Below, piece after piece: positions 7,054 through 15,274 of a stretch of 49,847 nt of DNA. Positions within the stretch are counted from its first letter, which is position 1. Each line of letters opens with the position of its first letter. Origin of the DNA: DATKHF01 sp035510355 (GTDB lineage Bacteria > Patescibacteriota > Saccharimonadia > Saccharimonadales > UBA4665); assembly GCA_035510355.1 (NCBI GenBank), contig DATKHF010000010.1, forward strand, positions 1 through 49,847, in the 5' to 3' direction. The notes below the pieces were generated by a model. The model did no database searches, was not told the DNA's origin, and worked only from the letters and a program-made list of their open reading frames with translations. The position numbers were made by a program, and so were the translations under genes.

Positions 7054-7695
7054 CTACCTCGCTAGACTAGCGATGAAATTAATGGTCGTTGCGATAATCG
7101 CCGTACCAAACACGAATGAAAGCAGAGCGTGGCGAATCGCAGTGCGGCGAAATGCTGGGGTTTTAAGATCTGTATCTGATACTTGATAGGTCATGCCAAT
7201 AGTAAATGCTAGATAAGCAAAATCGCCGAAACCGGGTGATGTACGTGTTGAATTATGAAAATCGGCCCCTCCCTCTTCTCCCTGATAATACATTGCTGCA
7301 TAACGTAACATGAAGATAGAGTGCACAGTAGCCCAAGATATTACGATACTGAGCAGACCGAAACCAACATCCAATATGGTAGTAGATTCACTGTGTCCAG
7401 CACTACGAGTTAGTAAAATTGCTACTGCCACAATACTGATAACACTAGCTATAATCAGTAAAACATCTGTGGTTGAACGATTCATATCGTCACGTTTAGC
7501 AATGATTGCAGTATGCTCTTCGCTGTGCCCAGCAAAATCACGCCATAGCATGGCGAGAAATGTAATTGCCCCCAGGTCCCAACCAACCAGCGAAGCATAT
7601 TTCCAACCCAGCACCATTCCGCCCACTACACCGGCAACTATCGCAACTATGACAGCAACCGCAAACCTTGTTTGTTTCTTTCGAACTCTTTTCAT
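7054..7695 (-). CDS. DUF1345 family membrane protein
   Basis: This 213-aa protein has about five or six membrane segments: two near the N-terminus (about 10-30 and 36-50), one at about 78-96, one at about 105-122 and one at the C-terminus (about 188-210). The pattern of GWDLGAITFLAMLW, HSIFMLRYAAMYY, GDFAYLAFTIGMTYQVSDTD and RHALLSFVFGTAIIATTIN is typical of DUF1345. No function is established; a transport or channel role has been guessed for the family. It stands alone between the S51 peptidase and the NYN gene. Confidence 0.8.
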   Translation of the reverse strand: MKRVRKKQTRFAVAVIVAIVAGVVGGMVLGWKYASLVGWDLGAITFLAMLWRDFAGHSEEHTAIIAKRDDMNRSTTDVLLIIASVISIVAVAILLTRSAGHSESTTILDVGFGLLSIVISWATVHSIFMLRYAAMYYQGEEGGADFHNSTRTSPGFGDFAYLAFTIGMTYQVSDTDLKTPAFRRTAIRHALLSFVFGTAIIATTINFIASLAR

Positions 7696-7735
7696 GCTTA
7701 CACTCTACGTCTATTTTAATCTCGGCTCAAATATT

Positions 7736-8374
7736 TTAAGCATTAAACACTTTCCAAGTGCCTTCACTTATAACCTCAACCTTACCATCAATAACTTTTA
7801 TAGCTGTCTGATCGTCTATGGCGTAGACCGGATGTGTCTTTGTGGCTGCATACTTTTCCATGGCTTCAAAGCGATTCATGTCGCAGTGTGGTTCGATCTC
7901 AAAATTTACCCATCCAAACCCTTTCAAATCCTTTAAGCCTGGTATATTTCTATCCCCTGGCGGTAAGCTAGCAACCTCAATTGTTGGTGTTGCAATGATA
8001 CTGCTCGCACTGCCACCAACGTAAACTTTGTCATGTAAATTCTCTGTTAGCCACGTATCAAATCCAATCTTTCGGCACTGATCCAGCAGATGAAACGTAT
8101 TGCCACCACTTACGCAAATAACATCTACGGCCTGCAATCGTGCCTTCCAATCAACACCCGCTGCAGTTGGGTCTACGATATCAATCCAGTTGTAACCATA
8201 CCGCCATAAATTCATAAATTGATTTATGAGCCAATCTTTGTTGTAGCCTTCGATATTCGCCGCGGTTGGTACGAATCCAACTTTTGTTTCGCCCGGTGAT
8301 TTTCCGACCAACTCAACTAGAGCAGCCGCAACAGAGCGTTTCGATATACCCGATGAAGTCAGTAAAAGTTTCAT
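7736..8374 (-). CDS. Peptidase S51 (dipeptidase E-like)
   Basis: This 212-aa protein belongs to the S51 family of class I glutamine-amidotransferase-like folds that cleave Asp-containing dipeptides or act on cyanophycin. Visible features are TSSGISKRS at the N-terminus, the GGNTFHLL motif (residues 90-97) and the nucleophile elbow GGSASS with S122, where most members have GxSAG. Its start codon overlaps the glyS stop by four bases (ATGA), indicating translational coupling. Substrate is not predictable. Confidence 0.8.
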   Translation of the reverse strand: MKLLLTSSGISKRSVAAALVELVGKSPGETKVGFVPTAANIEGYNKDWLINQFMNLWRYGYNWIDIVDPTAAGVDWKARLQAVDVICVSGGNTFHLLDQCRKIGFDTWLTENLHDKVYVGGSASSIIATPTIEVASLPPGDRNIPGLKDLKGFGWVNFEIEPHCDMNRFEAMEKYAATKTHPVYAIDDQTAIKVIDGKVEVISEGTWKVFNA

Positions 8375-9729
8375 CTAGAATTCTTTTTTTCCCACTCTAT
8401 GAAACCTGATTTAATCTTAAGATCTTCTATTTTTAGACGAGTTTGGTTGGTTGTATCACGATCACGAATCGTCACAGTATCATCCTCAAGTGTTTGAAAA
8501 TCTATCGTGACGCATTCTGGAGTACCAATTTCATCTTGTCTGCGGTATCTCTTGCCAACGTTACCGTTGTCGTCCCACATTACGGCACCCTGAAGATACT
8601 GAGGCGCCGTACCTGCAGGTGGATTCTTAAGCATTTTGTAAACTTCGCGAGCTTTAGCTACCAACTCTGGCTTGTTTTTCAATAGCGGGAAAACAGCAAC
8701 TTTTACCGGCGCTAAGTGTCTGGGTAGCTTAAGGTATGAACGTTTTTCGCCATTTACCTCATCTTCTTTATACGCTTCAGATAGTACGGCCATCACGTGG
8801 CGATCAACACCAAACGTTGGCTCAATAACATGCGGGATAAACGGCCTACTGCCATCTTTTGGTCGATATTCCAAGTTCTTGCCAGATTTTTCCTGATGGT
8901 TTTTGAGGTCAAAATCTGTACGATAAGCCAGTCCACCAATCTCGTCAAAACCTAAGCTCGGAAAGTCATAGTAAAAGTCCATGGTACGTTTACTGTAATG
9001 GGCGCGATCTTCGGCCGGAACTTCAACTTCTTTAATCTTAGCCTTACTAAGCCCGAGCTTTTCAAACCAGTGCCACATATCAGCCTGCCATTTTTCGAAG
9101 TTTTCCTCCCATTCGTTTTCATTTATAAAGTATTCAAACTCCATAAGTTCAAACTCGCGCGCTCGAAAAACAAAGTCCCGTGGAGCTATCTCGTTACGAA
9201 AAGTTCGACCAACTTGAGCAATACCAAATGGTAAATCCGGGTAAAAACTATCTAGAATGTTTTTGTAGTTAATAAACATTCCTTGCGCTGTTTCTGGACG
9301 CAAATATGTCACAGAATTCTCATCTTCAAGTGGGCCTGCATGAGTCTTAAACATTAAATTAAATTGTCGTGGCTTGCCAAAGGTCCCTGTCTTGCCGCAG
9401 CTTGGACATTTACTAGTGTCAATTTTGTCAGCACGAAACCGGTTATGGCAATTCGAGCACTCCACTAACGGATCTGTAAAAGTATCAGTATGGCCACTGG
9501 CTTGCCAGACTTTTGGATTCATCAAAATTGCTGAATCAATCAGGTACATATCATCCCAACTGTCAACAAAAAACTTTAGCCATTCGTTAATAATATTACG
9601 TTTCAGTACAGATCCGAGTGGACCATAATCCCACGTACCGGCCAGACCACCGTAGATCTCACTACCCTGGTAAATAAAACCGCGTCGCTTACACAGGCTT
9701 ACAATATCTTCTAGCTTCACATCACTCAT
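8371..9729 (-). CDS. glyS: Glycyl-tRNA synthetase, alpha2 type
   Basis: This 452-aa class II enzyme charges tRNA-Gly as a homodimer. It starts with DIVSLCKRRGFIYQGSEIYGG and contains LRPETAQGMFINYKNI, VGRTFRNEIAPR (motif 2), FEYFINE and a C-terminal anticodon-binding domain. A zinc-ribbon insert with C91, C94, C108 and C111 is intact. The bacterial alpha/beta GlyRS is clearly not this type. The -10 box TATAAT (9739-9744, minus) ends nine bases before the ATG, suggesting a leaderless mRNA whose promoter lies in the short recO-glyS gap. The S51 peptidase is coupled downstream. Confidence 0.96.
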   Translation of the reverse strand: MSDVKLEDIVSLCKRRGFIYQGSEIYGGLAGTWDYGPLGSVLKRNIINEWLKFFVDSWDDMYLIDSAILMNPKVWQASGHTDTFTDPLVECSNCHNRFRADKIDTSKCPSCGKTGTFGKPRQFNLMFKTHAGPLEDENSVTYLRPETAQGMFINYKNILDSFYPDLPFGIAQVGRTFRNEIAPRDFVFRAREFELMEFEYFINENEWEENFEKWQADMWHWFEKLGLSKAKIKEVEVPAEDRAHYSKRTMDFYYDFPSLGFDEIGGLAYRTDFDLKNHQEKSGKNLEYRPKDGSRPFIPHVIEPTFGVDRHVMAVLSEAYKEDEVNGEKRSYLKLPRHLAPVKVAVFPLLKNKPELVAKAREVYKMLKNPPAGTAPQYLQGAVMWDDNGNVGKRYRRQDEIGTPECVTIDFQTLEDDTVTIRDRDTTNQTRLKIEDLKIKSGFIEWEKKNSR

Positions 9730-9739
9730 ATTAAGCAGA

Positions 9740-10432
9740 TTATAGCCGAATATGGGTTTTTAGCATAGTTTGAACAAGCGGGATTACGTCAATCAATAAG
9801 CTGTCTATGCCGCCTACCTGCTGTAAAACTTTTGGTTGATAGGGACCAAAGCCGAGTCGTAATAGCTTAATATGATTGGCCGTAAAGCGACCATTCGGCA
9901 TTGATACGAATGACATGCTTTCAAAATCAAAGTTATATATATCATCGAGAACTAACTTATTGCCAGCGACATCCGTCTGTATGTTAGGCGTATGACCACC
10001 AAGGCGCAGCAATTGCATCGCGAACCATACCTTAATAAGGTTGGTATCAATTGTTGGGTCATCCAAAGCTGAAAAAGTATTTTGTAGCAATTCAAAATAC
10101 TCGGGTTCAGGCTCATCCTCTGTCACACGGTTTAACTGCTTAATTAGTTCATAAGCCAACATCGTTCGGCCCAAGTCTTTAACTATATTGCCATAGTGTT
10201 TTATGAGACGCGTACTAATAAGCGTATTGAGCTCGCCACGGCCACGGATGAGACTAATTTGACTTATACTGAATAGCTCTATGCCACCAGCCAGTTTTGA
10301 TTTTTCGCGTCGTACGCCCCGGGCAATGGCTCGGAGTTTTCCGTAATCTGGGGTTAGCATCGTTAAAATACGATCGGCCTCACCATAATTAGTCCGACTC
10401 AGGACAATGCCCGTTGTTTTTAGCTGGTTCAT
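9740..10432 (-). CDS. recO: RecO, recombination mediator
   Basis: RecO helps load RecA onto SSB-coated DNA (RecFOR pathway) and anneals strands. The N-terminal OB-fold pattern is clear: TTGIVLSRTNYGEADRILTML, followed by GKLRAIARGVRREKSKLAG. The C-terminal helical domain lacks the four-cysteine zinc finger of many RecO proteins. I chose the ATG at 10432 (230 aa). The frame runs ten codons further upstream, but this ATG overlaps the stop of the preceding receiver gene as ATGA, and homology starts here. Confidence 0.9.
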   Translation of the reverse strand: MNQLKTTGIVLSRTNYGEADRILTMLTPDYGKLRAIARGVRREKSKLAGGIELFSISQISLIRGRGELNTLISTRLIKHYGNIVKDLGRTMLAYELIKQLNRVTEDEPEPEYFELLQNTFSALDDPTIDTNLIKVWFAMQLLRLGGHTPNIQTDVAGNKLVLDDIYNFDFESMSFVSMPNGRFTANHIKLLRLGFGPYQPKVLQQVGGIDSLLIDVIPLVQTMLKTHIRL

Positions 10433-10824
10433 GTGTCTAGACTTGGCACAGCTACTAAGCACGCTTGAACTGTGCGCAATAATTTAGCCAAGCTAGCTTG
10501 AGGTTTATACAGGTAAGCCCTGACTGTCATCTCGCGCCAAAATACTTCATTGCTACTAAATTCAGTTGGTGGCACTAAGCTATTAATTATCACTGGCACA
10601 CTTTGCCAATCAGGGTACGAGCGCAACTCATACAAAAATTCAATCCCGTTATGAGCGGCCAGTTGAAGCTCCATGATAATTAAATCAGGCCGCTTCTTAT
10701 CGGCTACATTAATAGCCATTTGGGCTCCACTAACTGTCGAGACTTTATGTTTATCATGAGTCAATGCAGTTTCATAAATTTTAGCAAGCATTGTATCTGG
10801 TTCAATGAGTAAAATACGGGCCAT
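10429..10824 (-). CDS. Pseudo-receiver domain protein (phospho-acceptor Asp replaced by Glu)
   Basis: This 131-aa protein is a stand-alone CheY-like receiver: ARILLIEPDTMLAKIYE at the N-terminus and a KP at the end of beta 5 (YLYKP). The position of the phosphorylated Asp reads DLIIMELQLAAHNGIEFL, so the acceptor is Glu52 rather than Asp; Glu at this position often mimics the phosphorylated state. The acidic pocket keeps E8 and D10. It is translationally coupled to recO downstream and lies five bases after the degenerate kinase gene. It may act as a constitutive protein-interaction switch; the partner is unknown. Confidence 0.8.
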   Translation of the reverse strand: MARILLIEPDTMLAKIYETALTHDKHKVSTVSGAQMAINVADKKRPDLIIMELQLAAHNGIEFLYELRSYPDWQSVPVIINSLVPPTEFSSNEVFWREMTVRAYLYKPQASLAKLLRTVQACLVAVPSLDT

Positions 10825-10829
10825 AATCT

Positions 10830-11564
10830 TTACACAAACTGCAACTGCCTACTAGGTTGCAAGATAGTAGCTAGTCCTGCTTGTTTATGGTGACGAGCCA
10901 CTTTGAGATCAGCTGACATTGCGCGAAGTATTTGGCGGGCAACAAACAAGCCGGCCGCACTCGTTGCTGAAAGTTGCGTAAGGGGTTGTCGTGCCCGAAA
11001 ACTATGTAGCATGTAAGCTCGTCGTAACTGAGCCGATGAAATAGTTGAGTAATTGCTATAAATACCGGCTGCTAAGCCGCTCCTTGTTCGATAAGCAGCA
11101 AACGTAACGACCGGCCGGCGCGAATGTACGCTCGCCTCTTGAGCCTCTATAAAAGCCGTGCCAAGGCTTAGCAGTGCCGCCATAAGTGCTGAACGATTGC
11201 TCATAACTGGAGCGATCGTGCCGCGGATATCCAACTCTAGAGTCAAGTTATACCGTTCACTAGTACTTGTTAAAGTGTGTGCAACATCATAAAGAATAGA
11301 TGTGACTGAAACTGGTTCTAGTTCAAGAGCATGCTGTCTCTCGGCAAGCTGTAATCCCAGTAGATAGCCATCAATGAGTTCCAAAGCTCCATTGGCCGTC
11401 ATACATATATCTCGTAATGACTTTTCAGTGGTATCTTTAGTAATAAGTGCTAGTTCCGCACGACGAGCAACAGACAGTAAAGGTAACTTCAGTTCTTCGG
11501 CGACCCCCTGAAGGAGTGCCTGATATTCAGACGAAACTGGATAGTTAGTCGTCAGCGCCGCCAT
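10830..11564 (-). CDS. Degenerate histidine-kinase-like protein
   Basis: This 244-aa soluble protein resembles the HisKA plus HATPase core of a sensor kinase but lacks key residues. The H-box region reads EELKLPLL at residues 23-30, aligned to the usual HELRTPL, so the phosphorylated His is Glu23. The N-box region (NRSALMAALLSLGTAFIEA) lacks the two catalytic Asn, and the glycine-rich ATP lid is weak, with only SATSAAGLFVARQILRAM recalling the G2 box. No membrane or sensor domain is seen. A good Shine-Dalgarno GAGGGG and an extended -10 (TGCTATACT) precede the start. It heads the unit kinase-like, receiver-like, recO. Confidence 0.65.
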   Translation of the reverse strand: MAALTTNYPVSSEYQALLQGVAEELKLPLLSVARRAELALITKDTTEKSLRDICMTANGALELIDGYLLGLQLAERQHALELEPVSVTSILYDVAHTLTSTSERYNLTLELDIRGTIAPVMSNRSALMAALLSLGTAFIEAQEASVHSRRPVVTFAAYRTRSGLAAGIYSNYSTISSAQLRRAYMLHSFRARQPLTQLSATSAAGLFVARQILRAMSADLKVARHHKQAGLATILQPSRQLQFV

Positions 11565-11607
11565 TAAATTCCCCTCACTTACTTACACAGCAAGTATAGC
11601 ACGCAGT

Positions 11608-12279
11608 TCAGGGTGAAAACTTAAAGTTTGGTAAGATATTATTATTAAAGTCTGTTTCAAACTGGCTAGATTCCGTCCAGAGCTGCAAGGTAGTATCTCG
11701 CACAGGCAATATAATCATGCTGCCCTGTACGTTTGGCTCTATTTCCCCATCGATTCGTACACCAATAACACTTGGGACTCTTGGTGCTTGGTACGGTTTA
11801 ATTGTCACCTGACCAGATTGAGCTAAGGACGTAAATTGACTCAAAACATTGCTATAGCTACTGTCGGTCACTTCCAAACGTAAAGCAAAGAGATTGTTTT
11901 GGTTGTCCGTACTCGGCACAAAGCTCGGTTGGAAATAACCATTAATCGGTGTGCTACTACCATCCTCTTCGTCTACATAGGCGCTCCAGGTCTTTGGATA
12001 ATTGACTACTACGGAGCTGTAGGCCGACGGACCCATATAGGCCCGAAGCGGCTGCTTGGCCTCCAGGGCATACTGTTCCGCATCGCTAGTTGACTGTTGC
12101 TGCTGAGCAGTTGTTACGGCCGCACTAACTAATTGGTTGCTGTGTTTCTGATATTTTTGCTCTTTTTGATACACAATCACACTAAAAACAGAGACTCCCA
12201 CAAGTATTAAAAGTACCAAAACCAATGGAATAACTAAAGTATTAAGGGCGCCGTGTTGGTCGCGTTTCATAACGCTCAT
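11608..12279 (-). CDS. Membrane-anchored extracellular hypothetical protein
   Basis: I do not recognise this 223-aa protein. It has a short cytoplasmic tail (about 1-14), one membrane segment (about 15-37), a glutamine-rich linker (about 40-70, with AQQQQSTSD) and an outside domain of about 150 residues rich in beta-strand patterns, aromatic residues and Ser/Thr, without cysteine. This domain faintly recalls PsbP-like folds (VVNYPKTWSAYV), a guess only. It lies between the methyltransferase and the degenerate kinase and may be co-transcribed with either. Confidence 0.7.
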   Translation of the reverse strand: MSVMKRDQHGALNTLVIPLVLVLLILVGVSVFSVIVYQKEQKYQKHSNQLVSAAVTTAQQQQSTSDAEQYALEAKQPLRAYMGPSAYSSVVVNYPKTWSAYVDEEDGSSTPINGYFQPSFVPSTDNQNNLFALRLEVTDSSYSNVLSQFTSLAQSGQVTIKPYQAPRVPSVIGVRIDGEIEPNVQGSMIILPVRDTTLQLWTESSQFETDFNNNILPNFKFSP

Positions 12280-12290
12280 GGTAGACTATT

Positions 12291-12818
12291 TTACTGATGC
12301 CGTAAAGGGTTTCCTGAACTTTTAGCCTCAGGCTTAAACTCATAAAGCATTAGGCCATTTTTCGTTTTGATTGGTGTACGATCTGGAAAAGCAAAGGCAA
12401 AACTTATCACTTTGGTAGGTTTTGTAATTTCATGAGTAATTTTATTATCCAATTTCGTCATGTAACGCTTCAATAAGAATACATAGATAGCGTCTGCTTC
12501 GCCGATCGGGGTTGTCCAAAAGTTACTCCAACGAACCGTTACGTGTTGTCGTTCCTTGAGACAATGAAACATGCTCACTAGTACTAATAAAGGGTTTATC
12601 TCGTATCCTCTGGCTTGGATCCCATGTTGCGCTGCTAGTTTGAGCACGCGACCGTCTCCACTACCAAGGTCCAAAAGGGATTGTCCCGGTTTTAGATCAA
12701 GTAAACCAATGGCTTCTTCTGTCTGACGACGTAACGTTGGTAGAAACGGAGCGCCCACTAGTAAAACACCGGCAAACATCACAACAAATAGAGCTAGTAT
12801 CAGGATAAGCCAGATCAT
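12291..12818 (-). CDS. Membrane-anchored class I SAM methyltransferase (FAM173-like)
   Basis: This 175-aa protein begins with a membrane segment (about 2-24). PFLPTLRRQTEEAIGLL follows, then SAM motif I SLLDLGSGDGRVLKLAA and the acidic end of beta 2 (GYEINPLLV). That N-terminal anchor plus F-P-T and motif I resembles the FAM173/ATPSC-KMT lysine methyltransferases; the substrate cannot be told. Its ATG overlaps the xseB stop by four bases. Confidence 0.7.
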   Translation of the reverse strand: MIWLILILALFVVMFAGVLLVGAPFLPTLRRQTEEAIGLLDLKPGQSLLDLGSGDGRVLKLAAQHGIQARGYEINPLLVLVSMFHCLKERQHVTVRWSNFWTTPIGEADAIYVFLLKRYMTKLDNKITHEITKPTKVISFAFAFPDRTPIKTKNGLMLYEFKPEAKSSGNPLRHQ

Positions 12819-13018
12819 TCCGTCACCTCATGCGCTCCGATCAGCTCAACATGATTCTTGGCCGTCCGTAAATAAGTTTCAAGCTCCTTAAGGACTTTTC
12901 CGCCACGCTCATACAGCTCTAGAGCGTCATCGATGGGCACATCTGAATCCTGTAATTGATTCAGGATTTCATCCAATTCATTACTCAGTTGTTGATAATT
13001 TTTCTTCGTTACAGCCAT
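12815..13018 (-). CDS. xseB: Exodeoxyribonuclease VII small subunit
   Basis: This 67-aa helical protein has the XseB pattern: NYQQLSNELDEILNQLQ, DVPIDDALELYERGGKVLKE and a final helix. Several copies bind each XseA chain in ExoVII, which degrades single-stranded DNA. It follows xseA by 37 bases and overlaps the next methyltransferase gene by four bases. Confidence 0.92.
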   Translation of the reverse strand: MAVTKKNYQQLSNELDEILNQLQDSDVPIDDALELYERGGKVLKELETYLRTAKNHVELIGAHEVTE

Positions 13019-13055
13019 AGGTTACATTATAAACCGCGCCAACCAATTCTATTAC

Positions 13056-14177
13056 TCATTTCTCCAATTTTACACTCGTTATGCTTGCCCCAGCTAAGCC
13101 ATTGTTAAATTGCAGCTCAACCAGATCTTCGGCCACAATATGATGTAGGCTTCGGACAATGGTACCATTTTTACGCACAATAACATAACCTCGGCGAAGC
13201 ACCTCATGCGGGTTCAATAGTTCTAATATCTGCCTCTGCTGAGCAAGACGAATTGAATAGTGCTCAAAGGTCCGTCGCAAGCTATTGATAAGCTGTTCTC
13301 TACGACTATCAGCGCTCTGTTGAGCCATTATAAGCTGCTGCTTAAGGCTCGCGTCTAGTTGTCCATACAAAACTTTTAACTGTCGCAGAACGTGCTGTCT
13401 ATCGGGCACGAGTAGTTCAGCCGCATTACTTGGTGTGCTAGCCCGTTGATCAGCCGCTAACTCTGCCAAGCTATAGTCTCGCTCATGCCCAATGGCGACT
13501 AATGTAGGCAAACGACTGGTCGCTACTGCTCGAGTGACCGGTTCACTGCTAAAGGCTTGTAGGTCTTCGCTGCTTCCGCCACCACGAATAATCACAAGTA
13601 CATCTGGTGACTGAGCTTGTTGATTAAAATACTGTATTGCTTCAGTAATTTGGCCAGCGGCCGGTTCACCCTGTACCTGCACGTTAATCAGCTCGATAAC
13701 AAGATCACCCCAGCGCTCACCGAGTACCTTTATAAAATCACTGTAAGCCGCCGATTCCACTGACGTAATAAGACCAATGCGCTGTGGTGGGTATGGCAAT
13801 GAGCGCTTTCGTTCTGGGCTAAACAGACCTTCAGCAGCCAGCTTAGCTTCTAGTAAGCTTGCTGCTTTTTTAATTGACCCCTCTCCGCTTGGCTGGATAC
13901 TTCGTATGTTCAGGCTAAAGCCGTATTGTGAGTGCATTCGTGGTTGGCCCTGCACCTTTACAAGCAAACCGTCTTCCAATGGCCCCGGTAGTGCATATAT
14001 GGTACCGAAACAACGCATAATTGCTGACTCGTCTTTAAGATCGAAATAAACCCAGCGATTCTTGCTAATACGAAAGTTAGCCAACTCACCAGTAATTACC
14101 ACGCTTGGATAAGCATATTCTAAAGTTTGATTGAGTAAGGCTATAAACTCGCTAACGCTCAGTTCAAGCTCGGACAT
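13056..14177 (-). CDS. xseA: Exodeoxyribonuclease VII large subunit
   Basis: The N-terminal OB fold is recognisable (LSVSEFIALLNQTLEYAY, VVITGELANFRISKNRWVYFDLKD). The catalytic domain has RIGLITSVESAAYSDFIKVL, IIRGGGSSEDLQAFSSEPV and AIGHERDYSLAELAADQRASTPSNAAEL. At about 373 residues it is shorter than the E. coli protein (456), mainly in the coiled-coil part. I chose the ATG at 14177, with AAGGG seven bases upstream; 31 further upstream codons in frame overlap the previous gene and lack homology. It overlaps that gene's stop by 14 bases. Confidence 0.93.
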   Translation of the reverse strand: MSELELSVSEFIALLNQTLEYAYPSVVITGELANFRISKNRWVYFDLKDESAIMRCFGTIYALPGPLEDGLLVKVQGQPRMHSQYGFSLNIRSIQPSGEGSIKKAASLLEAKLAAEGLFSPERKRSLPYPPQRIGLITSVESAAYSDFIKVLGERWGDLVIELINVQVQGEPAAGQITEAIQYFNQQAQSPDVLVIIRGGGSSEDLQAFSSEPVTRAVATSRLPTLVAIGHERDYSLAELAADQRASTPSNAAELLVPDRQHVLRQLKVLYGQLDASLKQQLIMAQQSADSRREQLINSLRRTFEHYSIRLAQQRQILELLNPHEVLRRGYVIVRKNGTIVRSLHHIVAEDLVELQFNNGLAGASITSVKLEK

Positions 14178-15222
14178 CTTCGAGCCCTTTATTGTGTAGC
14201 GTACGATGATAAAAATAATAGCCCGGGGGTAATTGAATAATTGTATTGAGTATTCGATACATAACAACAACTGGAATACTTAAACTGGCCGGGATACCGG
14301 CAGCTGCCAATACTGCCGTCATTAAGGCCTCGTAGACCCCTATTCCACCTGGCAAGACGGAAACAAGACCAGCAAAATTGGCCACCGCATAGGCAAGAAT
14401 AATTGCACCAATGTTCACCCAATGACCAAAGGCTATGTAGATAACATATACTGCCAGAACTTCAGTTATATTGGTAATAAGAGCAAACAAAAAGGGTTTT
14501 TTAAGACCCCGGTAGTTGTCCTTGATGAGATTGTAGTTACTGTGCAATTCCTCAACTGTTCGACGAACTTGATCCATACGAATCGTCTCTGGCCGTTTTG
14601 GTCGGACCAAATGAATGAGCCAGTTAAGCATTTTGCTAGCAAACGCAAGTGTCGCGTTAATTCGTCGCGTACTTGCCAGAATATACATGAATGCAAAAGT
14701 ACCGATCACAAGCAACGTTGAGATTGAAGTAGCTACCAGAATCGTCACGTCATTCACGCGACCACCAACTGCCATAAATAGTAAGCCAAGTATCAACAGT
14801 AGCTCAAACGATAAGAAAGTCAGCATTAACTTCATTGTTTGTACGACGGTGGCTTTGCCGCCAGTAATTTTGTTGTCAGTGGAACGCATGCGCATACCAA
14901 AATATGAGATTCCCGATATGCCACCACTAGGGAAAATATTATTTACAAAATTAAGTTCTAGCGCCACGCCATACATAATCCCATAGCTGAGCTTATTACC
15001 TACAAGTCCAAAAAGACTCCTATAAAGTCGTGCCTGGGCATCGTAATTCCAAGCTTCGAGTGGTATAAGCAAGATAAGTGCCCAGGCGTGAACGTGAGTA
15101 AGGTTTCTGACTGTTGTCGCAATTTCACTGCGCAAAAAGAATATCAAAATACACAGTATTGTGAGAGTGAATATATTGAGTGATGCCTTCCAGTGTTGAC
15201 GTACGTATGTTTTTTCGCTCAT
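14164..15222 (-). CDS. UPF0104 / lysylphosphatidylglycerol-synthase-type membrane protein
   Basis: This 352-aa integral membrane protein has about eight segments. It shows the family landmarks FVNNIFPSGGISGISYFGMRM and SVLPGGIGVYEALMTAVLAAAGIP, seen in the flippase part of MprF and in stand-alone YbhN/AglD2-like proteins. No synthase (GNAT) domain is attached, so it probably moves or handles lipids; the substrate is unknown. The -10 TATAAT (15231-15236, minus) ends eight bases before the ATG. It is divergent from the RNA methyltransferase gene and overlaps xseA. Confidence 0.85.
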   Translation of the reverse strand: MSEKTYVRQHWKASLNIFTLTILCILIFFLRSEIATTVRNLTHVHAWALILLIPLEAWNYDAQARLYRSLFGLVGNKLSYGIMYGVALELNFVNNIFPSGGISGISYFGMRMRSTDNKITGGKATVVQTMKLMLTFLSFELLLILGLLFMAVGGRVNDVTILVATSISTLLVIGTFAFMYILASTRRINATLAFASKMLNWLIHLVRPKRPETIRMDQVRRTVEELHSNYNLIKDNYRGLKKPFLFALITNITEVLAVYVIYIAFGHWVNIGAIILAYAVANFAGLVSVLPGGIGVYEALMTAVLAAAGIPASLSIPVVVMYRILNTIIQLPPGYYFYHRTLHNKGLEDVRA

Positions 15223-15230
15223 TAACGTTT

Positions 15231-15267
15231 ATTATACCGAAAAAATCCTACGAAAGTCCGATATACT
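15231..15267. promoter_or_regulatory. Divergent -10 boxes for two leaderless genes
   Basis: The 52-base gap between the divergent genes holds TATAAT on the minus strand (15231-15236) and TATACT on the plus strand (15262-15267). Each ends seven or eight bases before its ATG. No clear -35 is seen for either, and there is no room for a leader. Confidence 0.6.
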
Positions 15268-15274
15268 GTGATGT

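Noticed and set aside
7310..7936. 208-codon plus-strand open frame
   Set aside because: It is antisense to the DUF1345 and S51 genes, has no family signature, and both minus-strand genes are well supported.
13056..14270. Longer XseA starting at 14270
   Set aside because: The extra 31 residues overlap the upstream membrane-protein gene, lack homology, and a Shine-Dalgarno sequence supports the ATG at 14177.
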